A stretch of DNA of 45,162 nucleotides from Aeromonas allosaccharophila (GTDB lineage Bacteria > Pseudomonadota > Gammaproteobacteria > Enterobacterales > Aeromonadaceae). Below, in pieces: positions 26,548 through 36,029 of the stretch. The notes beneath the pieces are model-generated. The model ran no database searches, had not been told where the DNA came from, and worked only from the letters and a program-made list of their open reading frames with translations. The stretch covers positions 1-45,162 of the forward strand of contig NZ_CDBR01000054.1 of the NCBI RefSeq assembly GCF_000819685.1, written 5' to 3'. The translations under genes and the position numbers were made by a program. Every line of letters starts with the position of its first letter. Position 1 is the first letter of the stretch.

Positions 26548-26561
26548 TTGCGCCAGATCAA
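26548..26561. promoter_or_regulatory. FNR-like site upstream of nrfA
   Basis: TTGCGCCAGATCAA agrees with TTGAT-N4-ATCAA at 8 of 10 positions. It lies about 185 nt upstream of nrfA, in the 518-nt gene-less region 26364-26881. Anaerobic activation by FNR is the rule for nrf promoters (family knowledge). Confidence 0.5.
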
Positions 26562-26605
26562 TTAGCCAGGGAGGCAAAGTGCGGAAATGAGATCTTGGTT
26601 AAATT

Positions 26606-26651
26606 ATGAGTAAACTCAACTGATTGAGCTGCACTATCAAGATTTACTCAT
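26606..26651. repeat. Inverted repeat in the nrfA upstream region
   Basis: ATGAGTAAA at 26606-26614 and TTTACTCAT at 26643-26651 are perfect complements around a 28-nt spacer that itself holds CTCA/TGAG (26615-26628). A T-run follows on the plus strand (26651-26655). It could be an operator or a small transcript end; function unknown. Confidence 0.45.
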
Positions 26652-26728
26652 TTTTGGCAGGCGACATTGATGGCTACGCCTGATGTGGCAAGGGTTGGTG
26701 AAAAATATGACATGTTATTTATCTATTT

Positions 26729-26735
26729 ATGGGTA
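26729..26735 (-). promoter_or_regulatory. Second NarL/NarP-type heptamer
   Basis: TACCCAT on the minus strand, identical to the one at 26512, in a very AT-rich stretch (26700-26765). Its distance from nrfA (about 370 nt) makes direct control less certain. Confidence 0.3.
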
Positions 26736-26805
26736 TATTTTATCATTTGAATATTTATTCGATGTCGCGCCCTTTGTCGACTAGCGCCATGGAACCTTGG
26801 AAATG

Positions 26806-26831
26806 AAAGAGCCGGCAATTGCCGGCTCTTT
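26806..26831 (-). terminator. Rho-independent terminator of glpABC
   Basis: Perfect 11-bp stem AAAGAGCCGGC/GCCGGCTCTTT with AATT loop, 51 nt past the glpC stop; T-rich on both sides. It isolates the nrf promoter from glp transcription. Confidence 0.88.
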
Positions 26832-26881
26832 GTTTATCTCTGCGTGGATTGTTTTTTATGCGACCGCAAGGGCCGGGGGAG

Positions 26882-28084
26882 TCAGGCCAGCGCCCGGGCC
26901 AATAGGTGGATCGGATGTTCACAGCGGAAGCTGGTGCTCATCTCGATTTGCCATTTGCAGGTCTCGCAATCGGTGATCACCAGATCGGGGGCCTGGCGGT
27001 TGATCTGATCAAACAGCCCTTCGCCGATGGTCTGGCTGGTTTCGTAGTTCTCCGACTTGAAGCCGTAGGTGCCGGCGATACCGCAGCACTGGGACTCCAG
27101 TACCGTCACCTTGACTCCGGGAATGGCGCGCAGCAATTCGAGGGTGTAGATGACGCCCCCCATCTTCTCCATGTGGCAGGGGGTGTGGTAGGCGATGTGC
27201 AGATTGAGCGGCTTCATCGCCGGTTTGTTGCCCTTGTAGAACTCGTTCCACAGGAAGCGGGTCACCAGCGAGATGCGATCCCGCACCTTGTGGTTGTCCT
27301 GCTCCAGCAGGTGGGGGTATTCGTCGCGCAGGGTGAAGCCGCAGGTCGAGGAGGTGGCCAGCAGTGGCATCTCGTTGCCGAGCAGGGAGTTTTCCATCTG
27401 CTGGATGTTGAAGGCCGCCTGCTGTTTGGCCTTGTCCATAAAGCCGTTGGCAATCAGCGGCACGCCGCAGCATTTTTCCCGCTCCAGCAACTGCACGCCG
27501 ATGTTCATGGCGTTGAGCACTTGCACCAGCTCCTTGCCAAGCTGCGGGTGGTTGTAGTTGACGTAGCAGCCGTGGAAGTAGGCTATTTGGCGCGCAAAGC
27601 GGGCTTGAGTCTCTTTCTGCTTCTTGTACCAGCCACGGAAGGTGCCCTGGGAGTATTTGGGCAGGTCGCGGTGGGAGGAGACCCCCAGCGCCTTGTCCAG
27701 CACCAGTTTCATCGGCTTGAGGCCGGTGGTGAAGTTGACCACGGGGGCCATCAGGGTAGACATGCTGCCCATCAGATCGGTGTGGGAGAGCACGAACTCG
27801 CGGATCCCCGGTTTGAAACCGCTGTATTGGTGCTTGGCCTTGGCGATGATGTCGCCGATGCGTACTCCGCTCGGGCAGGCCACTTCGCAGCGTTTGCAGT
27901 TGGTGCAGTGCTTGAGGGCGCTGTCGAACAGCTCCGGGCTTTTGATCCGCAGCCGCTCCCCATCCGGGCCCGCCTGTTTCGGGCCGGGGTAGGCCGGGTT
28001 GGCCTTGGCCACCGGGCAGTAGGCGGTACAGACGGTGCATTTGATGCACTGATCGAAAGTTTGGTTGGCGTGATCCAGTAGCAT
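26882..28084 (-). CDS. glpC: Anaerobic glycerol-3-phosphate dehydrogenase subunit C
   Basis: 400 residues. Two ferredoxin motifs at the N-terminus (Cys13/16/19/23 and Cys60/63/66/70) are followed by two cysteine-rich CCG-type domains (EKCCGVPL near 205, ESQCCGIAGTYGFKSE near 330). It anchors GlpAB to the inner membrane and passes electrons to menaquinone. GGAGGAG lies 7 nt before ATG 28084. It follows glpB by 51 nt. Confidence 0.95.
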   Translation of the reverse strand: MLLDHANQTFDQCIKCTVCTAYCPVAKANPAYPGPKQAGPDGERLRIKSPELFDSALKHCTNCKRCEVACPSGVRIGDIIAKAKHQYSGFKPGIREFVLSHTDLMGSMSTLMAPVVNFTTGLKPMKLVLDKALGVSSHRDLPKYSQGTFRGWYKKQKETQARFARQIAYFHGCYVNYNHPQLGKELVQVLNAMNIGVQLLEREKCCGVPLIANGFMDKAKQQAAFNIQQMENSLLGNEMPLLATSSTCGFTLRDEYPHLLEQDNHKVRDRISLVTRFLWNEFYKGNKPAMKPLNLHIAYHTPCHMEKMGGVIYTLELLRAIPGVKVTVLESQCCGIAGTYGFKSENYETSQTIGEGLFDQINRQAPDLVITDCETCKWQIEMSTSFRCEHPIHLLARALA

Positions 28085-28135
28085 GTCAGTTCTCCTCCCG
28101 GCGATGATGAAGACACGGGATATGGGACAAAGTAA

Positions 28136-29401
28136 TCATTGGGCCGCGCCCAGAATATGGCCGGCGGCCTGCCAGCCGGTGGCAACGGCAACACCGGAGC
28201 CGGAGCCTTCACGAATTGGGTCGTAATGGGCCAAGACACTGCCGGCGCCATAGAGGTTGACCAGCGGCTTGCCGCCGCGCAGCACCCGCAGCTTGTCGTC
28301 GGTCTTGACCCCGAAGCCCATAAAGGGGTGGTGATCGAACAGGCGGCGACCGGCCCAGGCGTCGCGCTCTTCCAGACTCAGCACATCGGCATCGAAGATG
28401 GGCTCGCGAATGCCGCGCAGACGGGATTCGAGCCCGCGGCTGAAGAAGCTGCCGGAGGCGAGCACGAAGTGGTCCGCTTCAAACAGCTGATCATCGCCAT
28501 TCTGGCTGTGTACGCCGATGACGCGATCACCCTCGTAGCGGGCGCCCAGCACTCGTTCACTGGTGAGGAAGGTGCCGCCAAGGGCCATGAAGCGGCGCTT
28601 GAGCGCCTCCTGCATCCGCATGCCAATCAGCGACGGCGGCATGGTTGCCACCTCCTTGATGGTGCAGCCGGTGCGCTGCTCCAGCTCCGCCAGACGGGGA
28701 CCGACCAAGCCAAGGGACAGGCAGGCGGGCAGCACGATATGGCGGCAGCCCGGTTCGCCACACTCCAGCACCATGCGGCTGATCTCGCGGGCCAGGTCCG
28801 CTACCAGATGGTGTTTGTCGCACAGGCGGGCGATGTCGGCGGAGCGAAACTCGTGGGGGTTGCGGCTAAATTCCGCCAGCTGGGGCAGGCGTACTTCGCC
28901 GGTCAGGATGCGGCAGTGGGCGAAGCGGGGATGAGTCGCCAGATTGGCGGCCGCCAGCGCCGGATGAAAGTCGCGAAAGCCCTCGAGGGTGGCCAGCAGC
29001 AGTACATCCGGGATCGGCGCATCGGTGACGCAGGCACAGGTATCGGGGGAGAGCCAGGTGAGCTTGAGGGTGCCGATGGGGGTCAGGCGCTGGTGGTTGG
29101 TCTCGTGGTGCACCAGCGGCAATCCCTGCTCGGCGCAGTGGCGCTGCAGATCGGCGAGGCTCGCTTCGATATTTTGCATCCCCACCTTGCTGTAGGGGTG
29201 ATCCGGATGGGCAGCCATAAAGGCGGGCAGGGCGGCGCGGGGATCTCCCTCGCTCTCCAGCAGATCGACTGAGCCGGAGGAGAAGTGCAGGGCACTCTGG
29301 CCGGAGGCCATCAGCAGGGTCTTCTGGCCCGCCTCTACCAGCCGCATGGCGGCCGAGAGTCCCGCCATACCACCGCCGATAACGATATTGTCAAACTTCA
29401 T
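28136..29401 (-). CDS. glpB: Anaerobic glycerol-3-phosphate dehydrogenase subunit B
   Basis: 421 residues, flavoprotein of the GlpB family: dinucleotide-binding IVIGGGMAGLSAAMRL at 6-21, and the C-terminal GAGSVLAHYDPIREGSGSGVAVATG loop. It is a soluble subunit of the GlpABC complex. ATG 29401 has AAGGAG 7 nt upstream; the frame opens 75 codons earlier inside glpA but that part is an out-of-frame shadow. It overlaps the end of glpA by 11 nt. Confidence 0.94.
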   Translation of the reverse strand: MKFDNIVIGGGMAGLSAAMRLVEAGQKTLLMASGQSALHFSSGSVDLLESEGDPRAALPAFMAAHPDHPYSKVGMQNIEASLADLQRHCAEQGLPLVHHETNHQRLTPIGTLKLTWLSPDTCACVTDAPIPDVLLLATLEGFRDFHPALAAANLATHPRFAHCRILTGEVRLPQLAEFSRNPHEFRSADIARLCDKHHLVADLAREISRMVLECGEPGCRHIVLPACLSLGLVGPRLAELEQRTGCTIKEVATMPPSLIGMRMQEALKRRFMALGGTFLTSERVLGARYEGDRVIGVHSQNGDDQLFEADHFVLASGSFFSRGLESRLRGIREPIFDADVLSLEERDAWAGRRLFDHHPFMGFGVKTDDKLRVLRGGKPLVNLYGAGSVLAHYDPIREGSGSGVAVATGWQAAGHILGAAQ

Positions 29402-31064
29402 GACGGCTCTCCTTGTGAGTGGTCTCGCTGGTTGGGCCGCGAGGCGTATCGGCAACCAGCTGCGGCGCCGTCCATTCTCCCAGGCCAAACAGCCCTTCGT
29501 AGATCCAGTAGGTGAACTCGGCCTCGCGCAGGGCATCGCCCCACAGGACGGGGCGGGTCCCCTTGTAACGCTCCTCCAGGAACTGGCGCAGCATGACGCA
29601 GGCCTGACGACCGTCAGCTTTGCCATACTCCTGCATCAGACCGGCGGCGCGGTAGGCGCACAGCTCACCCTGACAGGGGCCCATTCCCAGACGGGTGCGG
29701 CGGCGCAGGTCGATGAGGTTGTCCACATCCAGTTCGCGCAGGGCGTATTCGATTTCGCCCGCGGTGACCATTTCGCACTCGCAGATGAGGGCGTTGGCCT
29801 TGGGGTTGTCACGGAAGAAGGCGATGACCCGCTCGCCGTGGCGGTATTGGGCGGAGCCTTCGACCGGCACCGAGAGACCGGGAGCGGAGACCTTTTCCGG
29901 ATCCCGTGAGCCGGGCAGGCTCAGTGTGGCGGTCTGGCAGGGTTTGCTGTTGCCGAGTTTTTTGGCCAGCAGATCGGTGGCCCACTCCGCCATCAGGCGG
30001 TAGGTCATCAGCTTGCCGCCGGTGATGGTGTTGAACCCCTTGAGGCCGTCGCGTTCGGCGTGATCCAGCAGCACGATACCGCGACTGATGTTGCGGCCGG
30101 TGTCGTCACCGTCCACCGCTACCAGCGGGCGTACCCCGGCGTAGGCGCGCAGCAGACGGGTGCGGGCCATGATGGGAGCGAGCTTGATCCCCTCGCGCAG
30201 CAGCACCTCGACCTCTTCGGGTTCCACGGTGAGCTGGTCAATCTTGTTGTAATCGATGCGACTCGACGTGGTACCGATAAGGGAGATGGTATCGCCCGGC
30301 ACCAGAATGTCCGCATCTGCTGGTTTGCGGGCGCGGTTGAGCACCAGCTGGTTGATGCGGTAATCCATGATGAGCAGGGAGCCCTTGGCCGGGAACATGC
30401 GGATGCCGAGATCGGCGTATTCGCAAATTTGCTGGCCCCAGATGCCAGCAGCGTTGATCACCTCCTGACACTCCACCTCGAACGCTTCGCCGGTGCGGGT
30501 GTTGATCGCCTTGACCCCGTGCACCCGATCCTGCGTGCGGAGCAGCCCCAGCACCTTGCTGTGGGTGAAGATGCGGGCGCCGTGCTCTTTCGCATCCAGC
30601 ACGTTGGCGGCGGCGAGACGGAACGGATCGACCGTGCCGTCCGGCACATGGATGGCACCGATCATCGCTGGGTTGGCGTTGGGTTCGAGCAGCAGCGCTT
30701 CGCGGGGATCGAGCTGGCGGGTGTCGATACCGGCCAGGGCGCAGGCATCCATAAAGGTGCGTTGGAAATTGATGTCATCTTCCGGCAGGGTGAGGAAGAG
30801 ACCGCCCGTGTCCTCGACACAGTGGCTGGCAATCCGCTTGAGGATGCGGTTTTCCTGGATGCATTCGCGGGCGGACTCCTGATCCGTCACCGCGTAGCGA
30901 GCACCGGAGTGCAGCAGGCCGTGGTTGCGGCCGGTGGTGCCAGCGGCGATATCATCGCGCTCGAGCAGGATGCAGTCGATGCCGCGCAGTGCGCAATCGC
31001 GCATGATGCCGGCCCCTGTGGCACCGCCGCCTATGATGACGACTTGTGTGGTTATTCTTTTCAT
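29391..31064 (-). CDS. glpA: Anaerobic glycerol-3-phosphate dehydrogenase catalytic subunit A
   Basis: 557 residues. FAD-binding IIGGGATGAGIMRDCALRG (10-28) and TGRNHGLLHSGARYAV fit FAD-dependent glycerol-3-phosphate dehydrogenases. The C-terminus carries a BFD-like [2Fe-2S] region (LICECEMVTAGE, RRRTRLGMGPCQGELC), the mark of GlpA versus the aerobic GlpD. It oxidises glycerol-3-phosphate to dihydroxyacetone phosphate. ATG 31064 (MKRITTQ) is chosen by family length; its ribosome site is weak, and an in-frame ATG 15 nt upstream at 31079 is possible. Confidence 0.95.
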   Translation of the reverse strand: MKRITTQVVIIGGGATGAGIMRDCALRGIDCILLERDDIAAGTTGRNHGLLHSGARYAVTDQESARECIQENRILKRIASHCVEDTGGLFLTLPEDDINFQRTFMDACALAGIDTRQLDPREALLLEPNANPAMIGAIHVPDGTVDPFRLAAANVLDAKEHGARIFTHSKVLGLLRTQDRVHGVKAINTRTGEAFEVECQEVINAAGIWGQQICEYADLGIRMFPAKGSLLIMDYRINQLVLNRARKPADADILVPGDTISLIGTTSSRIDYNKIDQLTVEPEEVEVLLREGIKLAPIMARTRLLRAYAGVRPLVAVDGDDTGRNISRGIVLLDHAERDGLKGFNTITGGKLMTYRLMAEWATDLLAKKLGNSKPCQTATLSLPGSRDPEKVSAPGLSVPVEGSAQYRHGERVIAFFRDNPKANALICECEMVTAGEIEYALRELDVDNLIDLRRRTRLGMGPCQGELCAYRAAGLMQEYGKADGRQACVMLRQFLEERYKGTRPVLWGDALREAEFTYWIYEGLFGLGEWTAPQLVADTPRGPTSETTHKESRHEV

Positions 31065-31184
31065 TGTTGCCCGTCTCATCTCTTCCAGATGAGGCCAGTG
31101 TGGCGCACTTCTGAGTAAAAATGTTTGATATGGGCCAAATTTGCGTTCGCAAACGCTCATTTGTTCGCGCGTTAATGAGCATTG

Positions 31185-31200
31185 TGTGACATTTGTCACG
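31185..31200. promoter_or_regulatory. CRP-cAMP site upstream of glpA
   Basis: TGTGACATTTGTCACG matches TGTGA-N6-TCACA at 9 of 10 positions. It is about 120 nt upstream of glpA. Downstream of it (31138-31181) lie further inverted repeats, TTTGCG/CGCAAA and GCTCAT/ATGAGC, that could be GlpR or FNR targets. Confidence 0.75.
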
Positions 31201-31244
31201 CTTGTCATCGCAGCGGTTTGTAGGTGGCTGGCGAATGACAGGCA

Positions 31245-31270
31245 CAAAAAAGGGGCATCGGATGCCCCTT
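31245..31270 (-). terminator. Rho-independent terminator of ychJ
   Basis: Stem AAGGGGCATC/GATGCCCCTT (8-10 bp, tight loop); on the minus strand a T-run follows directly (the complement of 31245-31251). It lies 38 nt past the ychJ stop. Confidence 0.85.
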
Positions 31271-31307
31271 GTCGCTGTCTGACGAGTCTGGCGGGGAGTG
31301 TGACGAG

Positions 31308-31763
31308 TCAGCCGCAGCACTTCTTGTGCTTTTTGCCGCTGCCACAGGGGCAGGGATCGTTGCGGCCGGTTTTGAGCGGCAGGGGATCGATCTCCCCTTC
31401 GGTGTAGACCCAGCGCCCCTGATAACGCACGAAGCGAGAGCGCTCATGCAGGCAGTGGCGCTTATCCCCCTCCAGAAACCAGGCTTTGAACTCCACCATC
31501 CCGGTTTCATCCTGCGGGCCGCCCTGGCTGGCGATGATCTCGAGACCATCCCAGTGGGTATCTGTTTGGGAAAGCTCTGCCGCCGTGAGGCCGCCGAGGT
31601 GGGCCGGATGCCAGCTATGGACCAGATACTCCCCCAGCCCGAGCACGAAGGCGCTGTAGCGCGAGCGCATCAGCTGCTCCGGGGTGTCAGCCACGGCGCC
31701 ACTGTGAAGTGAGCCACAGCACAATTCGAGAGAAAGGGTTGAGCCGCAAGGACAAAGATTCAT
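31308..31763 (-). CDS. ychJ: YchJ family protein with two SEC-C zinc motifs
   Basis: 151 residues. An N-terminal [14 protein letters not shown] and a C-terminal [17 protein letters not shown] are SEC-C zinc-binding motifs, flanking an NTF2-like core ([36 protein letters not shown]). Its biochemical role is not established. ATG 31763 gives MNLCPCGS, parallel to E. coli MSQLCPCGS; a GTG three codons earlier is possible. It has its own terminator and is unrelated to glpA downstream. Confidence 0.92.
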   Translation of the reverse strand: MNLCPCGSTLSLELCCGSLHSGAVADTPEQLMRSRYSAFVLGLGEYLVHSWHPAHLGGLTAAELSQTDTHWDGLEIIASQGGPQDETGMVEFKAWFLEGDKRHCLHERSRFVRYQGRWVYTEGEIDPLPLKTGRNDPCPCGSGKKHKKCCG

Positions 31764-31886
31764 GATTTTCACATTCTGGCCGATTTGTTTAAGGGAATTG
31801 TAACGAAAGGGGGGCTCGCCCTGCCAGCACCTATACTGATGAGTAGGCTAGGAATTCCAATAAAAACAGCTGCAAGGATGTGAAAG

Positions 31887-33554
31887 ATGACGCTAAAACA
31901 GAAAATCCTGTTACTGGGTGCAGTACCCGTGCTGCTGATGGCCCTGGTGGTCAATCTCAGTAACTACATGGTCTCCAAGAGCGCTCTGGAGTCTGAGCTG
32001 GTGGTGGCGAGGGAAGATGCCATCAAGGAGCGCAAGGCGCTGCTCAGCAGTTACATCATGATGGCCAAAACCGCCGTCGATGCCGTATATGCCCTGCCGG
32101 ATTCACCGGAAAATCGTCAGAAGGTCAAAGAGTTGCTCAGGCCGCTGCGTTACAGCAGTGACGGCTACTTCTTTGTCTATGACTTCGAGGGCAACACAGT
32201 ATTGCTGCCGACCCGTGCCGAGCTGGAGGGGAAAAACCGCTGGAACGACAAGGATGCCAAGGGCAAGTTGCTGATCCAGGACATCCTCAAGGTGGCCCGT
32301 CAGGGGGATGGCTTCTCCGAGTACTGGACGGCCAAACCCTCCATCGGCCGTGATGCCCCCAAGCTGGCCTTCAACATGGTGCTGGACAAGTATCAGTGGG
32401 TCATCGGGACCGGTTTCTATATCGATGATATCGACAACGATCTGGCCGCGCTGCGCGCAGAGCGCGAGAGCAACATGTATGCGTCGCTGCAGAGCAGCGT
32501 GCTGGTGATCCTGCTGATCCTCGGTATCACCCTGGTCGTGACGGTGATCGTGGGTAACCGGGTGACCAAACCGCTGGCGGATGCGGTGTCGGCGCTCAAT
32601 GACATTGCCGACGGGGAGGGGGATCTGACCCAGCGCCTCAAGGTGCAGAGTCAGGACGAGATTGGCCAACTGGCCAGCGCCTTCAATCGCTTCGTCGAGC
32701 GGATCCAGTCGGTGGTGAGCCAGGTGGGCGAGACCAGCAATCACCTCTTTAGCGCCGTTGAGAAGCTGCACAATCTGAGCGAACACTACGATCATCAGAT
32801 GCAGGGCCATAGCCGCGAGACCGATCAGGTGGTGACCGCGGTGACCGAGATGAGCTCCACCGCGCAGGAGGTGGCGGCCAGCGCCTCCAATGCCGCGACC
32901 GCAACCAGCGATGCGGCCCGTGAGTCTGACGCGGCGCGCGGTGTGGTCAGCACCGCCATCAACAGCATCAACCGGCTGGTGGGCGAAGTGCATACCGCCT
33001 CCGGCGTTATCGAGCAGCTGGCCCACGAGACCGGCAAGATTGGCTCCGTGGTAGAGGTCATTCGTGGCATCGCCGAACAGACCAACCTGTTGGCGCTCAA
33101 TGCCGCCATCGAGGCGGCCCGAGCCGGCGAACAGGGGCGCGGCTTTGCGGTGGTAGCGGATGAAGTGCGCTCCCTTGCTGGCCGTACCCAGCAGAGCACC
33201 AAGGAGATCAACGAGATGCTGCAGCGGCTGCAGGGCGGGGTGAAGCAGGCGGTGGATGTGATGCAGGCGAGCGAAGAGCGCAGTCAGGAGACGGTGCAGG
33301 AGGCGGGGCACATCGCCAGCTCCCTCGACAGCATGGTGACGGCGGTCAGTACCATCAACGACATGAATATCCAGATCGCCACCGCCGCCGAGGAGCAGCA
33401 CGCGGTCTCCGAGGAGATCAACAAGAACCTGGTAGCCATTCAGCAGATCGTCAGCGAGCTGACCGATGCGGCGGTGGAATCCAACAGCACCACTCGCGAT
33501 CTGGCCAATACCGGCGACAAATTGCGCAAACTGGTCTCCCAGTTCCGTTATTGA
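31887..33554 (+). CDS. Methyl-accepting chemotaxis protein with single-cache sensor
   Basis: 555 residues: membrane segment 1 at about 7-24, a periplasmic sCache-type domain ([36 protein letters not shown]), membrane segment 2 at about 203-223, HAMP, then the signalling hairpin with the highly conserved tip [20 protein letters not shown]. There is no CheR-docking pentapeptide at the C-terminus (ends VSQFRY). sCache receptors often sense small carboxylates or urea; the ligand is unknown. AAGGA lies 8 nt before ATG 31887. Confidence 0.93.
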   Translation: MTLKQKILLLGAVPVLLMALVVNLSNYMVSKSALESELVVAREDAIKERKALLSSYIMMAKTAVDAVYALPDSPENRQKVKELLRPLRYSSDGYFFVYDFEGNTVLLPTRAELEGKNRWNDKDAKGKLLIQDILKVARQGDGFSEYWTAKPSIGRDAPKLAFNMVLDKYQWVIGTGFYIDDIDNDLAALRAERESNMYASLQSSVLVILLILGITLVVTVIVGNRVTKPLADAVSALNDIADGEGDLTQRLKVQSQDEIGQLASAFNRFVERIQSVVSQVGETSNHLFSAVEKLHNLSEHYDHQMQGHSRETDQVVTAVTEMSSTAQEVAASASNAATATSDAARESDAARGVVSTAINSINRLVGEVHTASGVIEQLAHETGKIGSVVEVIRGIAEQTNLLALNAAIEAARAGEQGRGFAVVADEVRSLAGRTQQSTKEINEMLQRLQGGVKQAVDVMQASEERSQETVQEAGHIASSLDSMVTAVSTINDMNIQIATAAEEQHAVSEEINKNLVAIQQIVSELTDAAVESNSTTRDLANTGDKLRKLVSQFRY

Positions 33555-33586
33555 TCCTGTCAGGGTCCGTGATGACAACCACAAGA

Positions 33587-33620
33587 TGCGGTCTGAACCC
33601 CGGTTCAGGCCGCACTTTAT
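33587..33620 (+). terminator. Terminator of the chemoreceptor gene
   Basis: 13-bp stem TGCGGTCTGAACC/GGTTCAGGCCGCA with one G-U pair and a short CC loop, followed by CTTTATTT. Confidence 0.8.
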
Positions 33621-33684
33621 TTGGGGATTGCCCAATAATGTGTGAAAATTGGCGGCCCCTGTGTCAGCCCTTAACCCATATCCT

Positions 33685-34896
33685 ATGAATGAGATCGTGA
33701 AAGGCAGTATCGACTTGATCCGGCAGCTCAACTACGGCCTGGTGTACGCCAGTCTGGAGGAGCACAAGGAGCTGTCACGTACCGATCTCTCCCGCTTGAC
33801 CGGCCTATCTCCTGCCAGCATCACCAAGATCACCCGTGAACTGCTCGATGGCGGTCTGGTGGTGACCTGTGGCGAAAGTTCGGTGGGGCGCGGCCGTCGC
33901 CAGACCCTGCTGCGCATCAACGAGCGCCGCTTCCAGTTTCTCTCCATGCGTCTTGGTCGTGGCTACGTGGATATGGCGCTGTTCGACTTTTCCGGTCGCT
34001 CGCTGGCTCGCCAGCGTCACCTATTTACCGAAGAAGAGCGGGCCGATCTGTTGGGCAGTCTGGTACACGCCATCAAGGTGTTTCTGCCGAAAAAGTCCCT
34101 CAGTCTGGCCTGTATCGCCCTCTGTCTGCCGGGTCAGGTGGAGCGTCACTCCGGCATGGTCAAGCACTTCCCCTTCTACGATCTGCGCAACTGGCCGCTG
34201 GGGCCCACGCTGCAACAGGCGTTTGCCGTGCCGGTGCTGGTGAGCGGTGACGTGCGCACCTGGATCCAGGCCGAGCGGGAGTGGGGGGCTGCCAAGAATT
34301 GCGCCGATGCGGTGCTGGTGTTTGTCCACAACGACATCGGGGTCGGCATGGTGGTCAATGGCCAGCTCATCGAGAGCGAGAATGCGCTGCTCGGGGATCT
34401 CAGCCATCTGCAGCTCGAGCCTTACGGCCAGCGCTGCTACTGCGGCGGTTTTGGTTGTGCCTGCACCCTGGTGACCAATCAGGCGCTGGAGGCGCAATAC
34501 CGGGATCTACGCGAGCGGATGCAGGAGCACGACTTGCCCGAGAGCGTTACCATCCGCGAGCTGTGCGAGCTGGCGCTGGCGGGCAACAGCCTCTGTCAGG
34601 ATATTCTCCATCAGGCGGCGGGCCGCCTCTCCAAGGTGCTATCCAACCTCATCTGCCTGCTCAATCCGGGCAAGCTGCTGCTGGGGGGCGAGATCACCCG
34701 TGCCGATCGGCTGCTGTTCCCCATGTTGCACCAGTCGCTGGCCAGCCAGTTGCCCGCCGAATATCTAGTGCGGCTGCAGATTGAATCCACCCACTTTTAC
34801 GAAGATCCCACCAAGCCCACCTCGGTGCAGGTGCACAAGGCGCTGCGCGATGGCAGCCTGTTGCTGGAGCTGCTGCGCAGCTGTCAGGAGTCGTAA
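33685..34896 (+). CDS. ROK-family transcriptional repressor, Mlc/NagC-like
   Basis: 403 residues. A winged helix-turn-helix (LSRTDLSRLTGLSPASITKITRELL, about 30-54) precedes a ROK sugar-kinase-like body with the structural zinc motif His241...CYCGGFGC (Cys251/253/258). It aligns end to end with E. coli Mlc, including the start region, so ATG 33685 is preferred although no good ribosome site is seen; TTG 33649 and GTG 33661 are alternatives. It probably regulates sugar or amino-sugar uptake; no target gene lies next to it. Confidence 0.87.
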   Translation: MNEIVKGSIDLIRQLNYGLVYASLEEHKELSRTDLSRLTGLSPASITKITRELLDGGLVVTCGESSVGRGRRQTLLRINERRFQFLSMRLGRGYVDMALFDFSGRSLARQRHLFTEEERADLLGSLVHAIKVFLPKKSLSLACIALCLPGQVERHSGMVKHFPFYDLRNWPLGPTLQQAFAVPVLVSGDVRTWIQAEREWGAAKNCADAVLVFVHNDIGVGMVVNGQLIESENALLGDLSHLQLEPYGQRCYCGGFGCACTLVTNQALEAQYRDLRERMQEHDLPESVTIRELCELALAGNSLCQDILHQAAGRLSKVLSNLICLLNPGKLLLGGEITRADRLLFPMLHQSLASQLPAEYLVRLQIESTHFYEDPTKPTSVQVHKALRDGSLLLELLRSCQES

Positions 34897-35070
34897 GGCA
34901 AGATAGTTTGGCACTGTGTCTGGCGAAAGGGGCAGGGATTGCTGTTCCGCCAGCGCGTAACTCGGTACAATCTTGCGCTTTTCCGGCAGCGCCCCTGTTA
35001 TCGGGTCCTGTGGCACCGTGACATGTTGGCACCGCTGCCGTTCCTGTTTTGACTCCAGTTGTGAACCTAG

Positions 35071-35826
35071 ATGAAGCCTGTTCCTGATCACGCCGTCAAC
35101 CGCCTGCGGGCCTGGCGCAAGAGTATCTCTACCCGACCGTTTCTTGCCCGTGGCGGCACCCTGGTCCGCTGTCCGGCCTGTCAGCTGCGCGAGGACTGGT
35201 GTGCCTGCGAGTGGCGCCCCGAGCTCAAAGCCGAGGCCGGTTTCTGCCTGCTGATGTATGACAGCGAGCCGATGAAGCCCTCCAACACTGGTCGCCTCAT
35301 CGCCGATGTGTTGCCGGACACCACCTGGGCATTTCTCTGGTCACGTACCCAGCCCCATCCCGAGTTGCTGGCCCTGCTGGCCGATCCCGCCTGGCAGCCC
35401 TATGTGGTCTTTCCCGCCTGCGAGAAGGAGCCTGCCCGCCTGACCGGCGAGGTGACGCTGGCACCGGGCAAGAAGCCGCTCTTTATCCTGCTCGACGGCA
35501 CCTGGCCGGAGGCGCGCAAGATGTTCAACAAGAGCCCCTATCTCGACGGATTTCCGGTGCTCGCCATCAAGCCAGATGCGCTTTCCACTTACGGCATGCG
35601 AGTGGCCAACTGCGATGAGCACCTCTGCACCGCCGAGGTGGCGGCCTGCGTGCTGGAAGTGGCGGGAGAGCTCAAGGCGGGGCAGGCACTGCAGCACTGG
35701 TTCAACTTGTTCAGCAGCCGCTACATGGCCGGTCGGGTCAGCCGTTTCCCCGGTGCCGATGAGGATCATCTGTGTGAGGCGCTGGCGGCCATCAAGGAAG
35801 CGAACGTCGCTTCACCGGCTTGCTAA
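35071..35826 (+). CDS. tapT: tRNA-uridine aminocarboxypropyltransferase (DTW domain)
   Basis: 251 residues. A zinc motif CPAC...CAC (Cys34, 37, 44, 46) is followed by the DTW-domain core DGTWPEARKM (DGTW at 142-145) and the SNTGRLI loop near 71-77. The family (E. coli YfiP/TapT) puts an acp3 group from S-adenosylmethionine on uridine 47 of several tRNAs. It is preceded by a 174-nt gap with a TACAAT box near 34967, a possible -10. Confidence 0.9.
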   Translation: MKPVPDHAVNRLRAWRKSISTRPFLARGGTLVRCPACQLREDWCACEWRPELKAEAGFCLLMYDSEPMKPSNTGRLIADVLPDTTWAFLWSRTQPHPELLALLADPAWQPYVVFPACEKEPARLTGEVTLAPGKKPLFILLDGTWPEARKMFNKSPYLDGFPVLAIKPDALSTYGMRVANCDEHLCTAEVAACVLEVAGELKAGQALQHWFNLFSSRYMAGRVSRFPGADEDHLCEALAAIKEANVASPAC

Positions 35827-36029
35827 CTGGCCCTCTGAGGGTTGGGGCAGGGGCGTGGCAACTCACATCAATGAAAATCAGGAATCAATTGGCTGCCACT
35901 GTTTCGTTAGATTCATCGACGGTGGCCCGCTAGGATAGCGGACAGCCTGTGCAGCCCCTGCACAACCCCGTTTTGGTTATCTCCGGTTGCCCAACCCCTT
36001 CGGGCAACCCACTCTCGTGAGGTCTATGG

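Noticed and set aside
32103..33731. 542-codon open frame on the minus strand
   Set aside because: Antisense of the chemoreceptor gene, rich in His, Leu and Gly, as expected from a complement of receptor coding sequence.
35985..36012. Hairpin GGTTGCCC/GGGCAACC before the TSUP gene
   Set aside because: Short stem, no T-run, and it lies just before the gene; not strong enough to call terminator or riboswitch.
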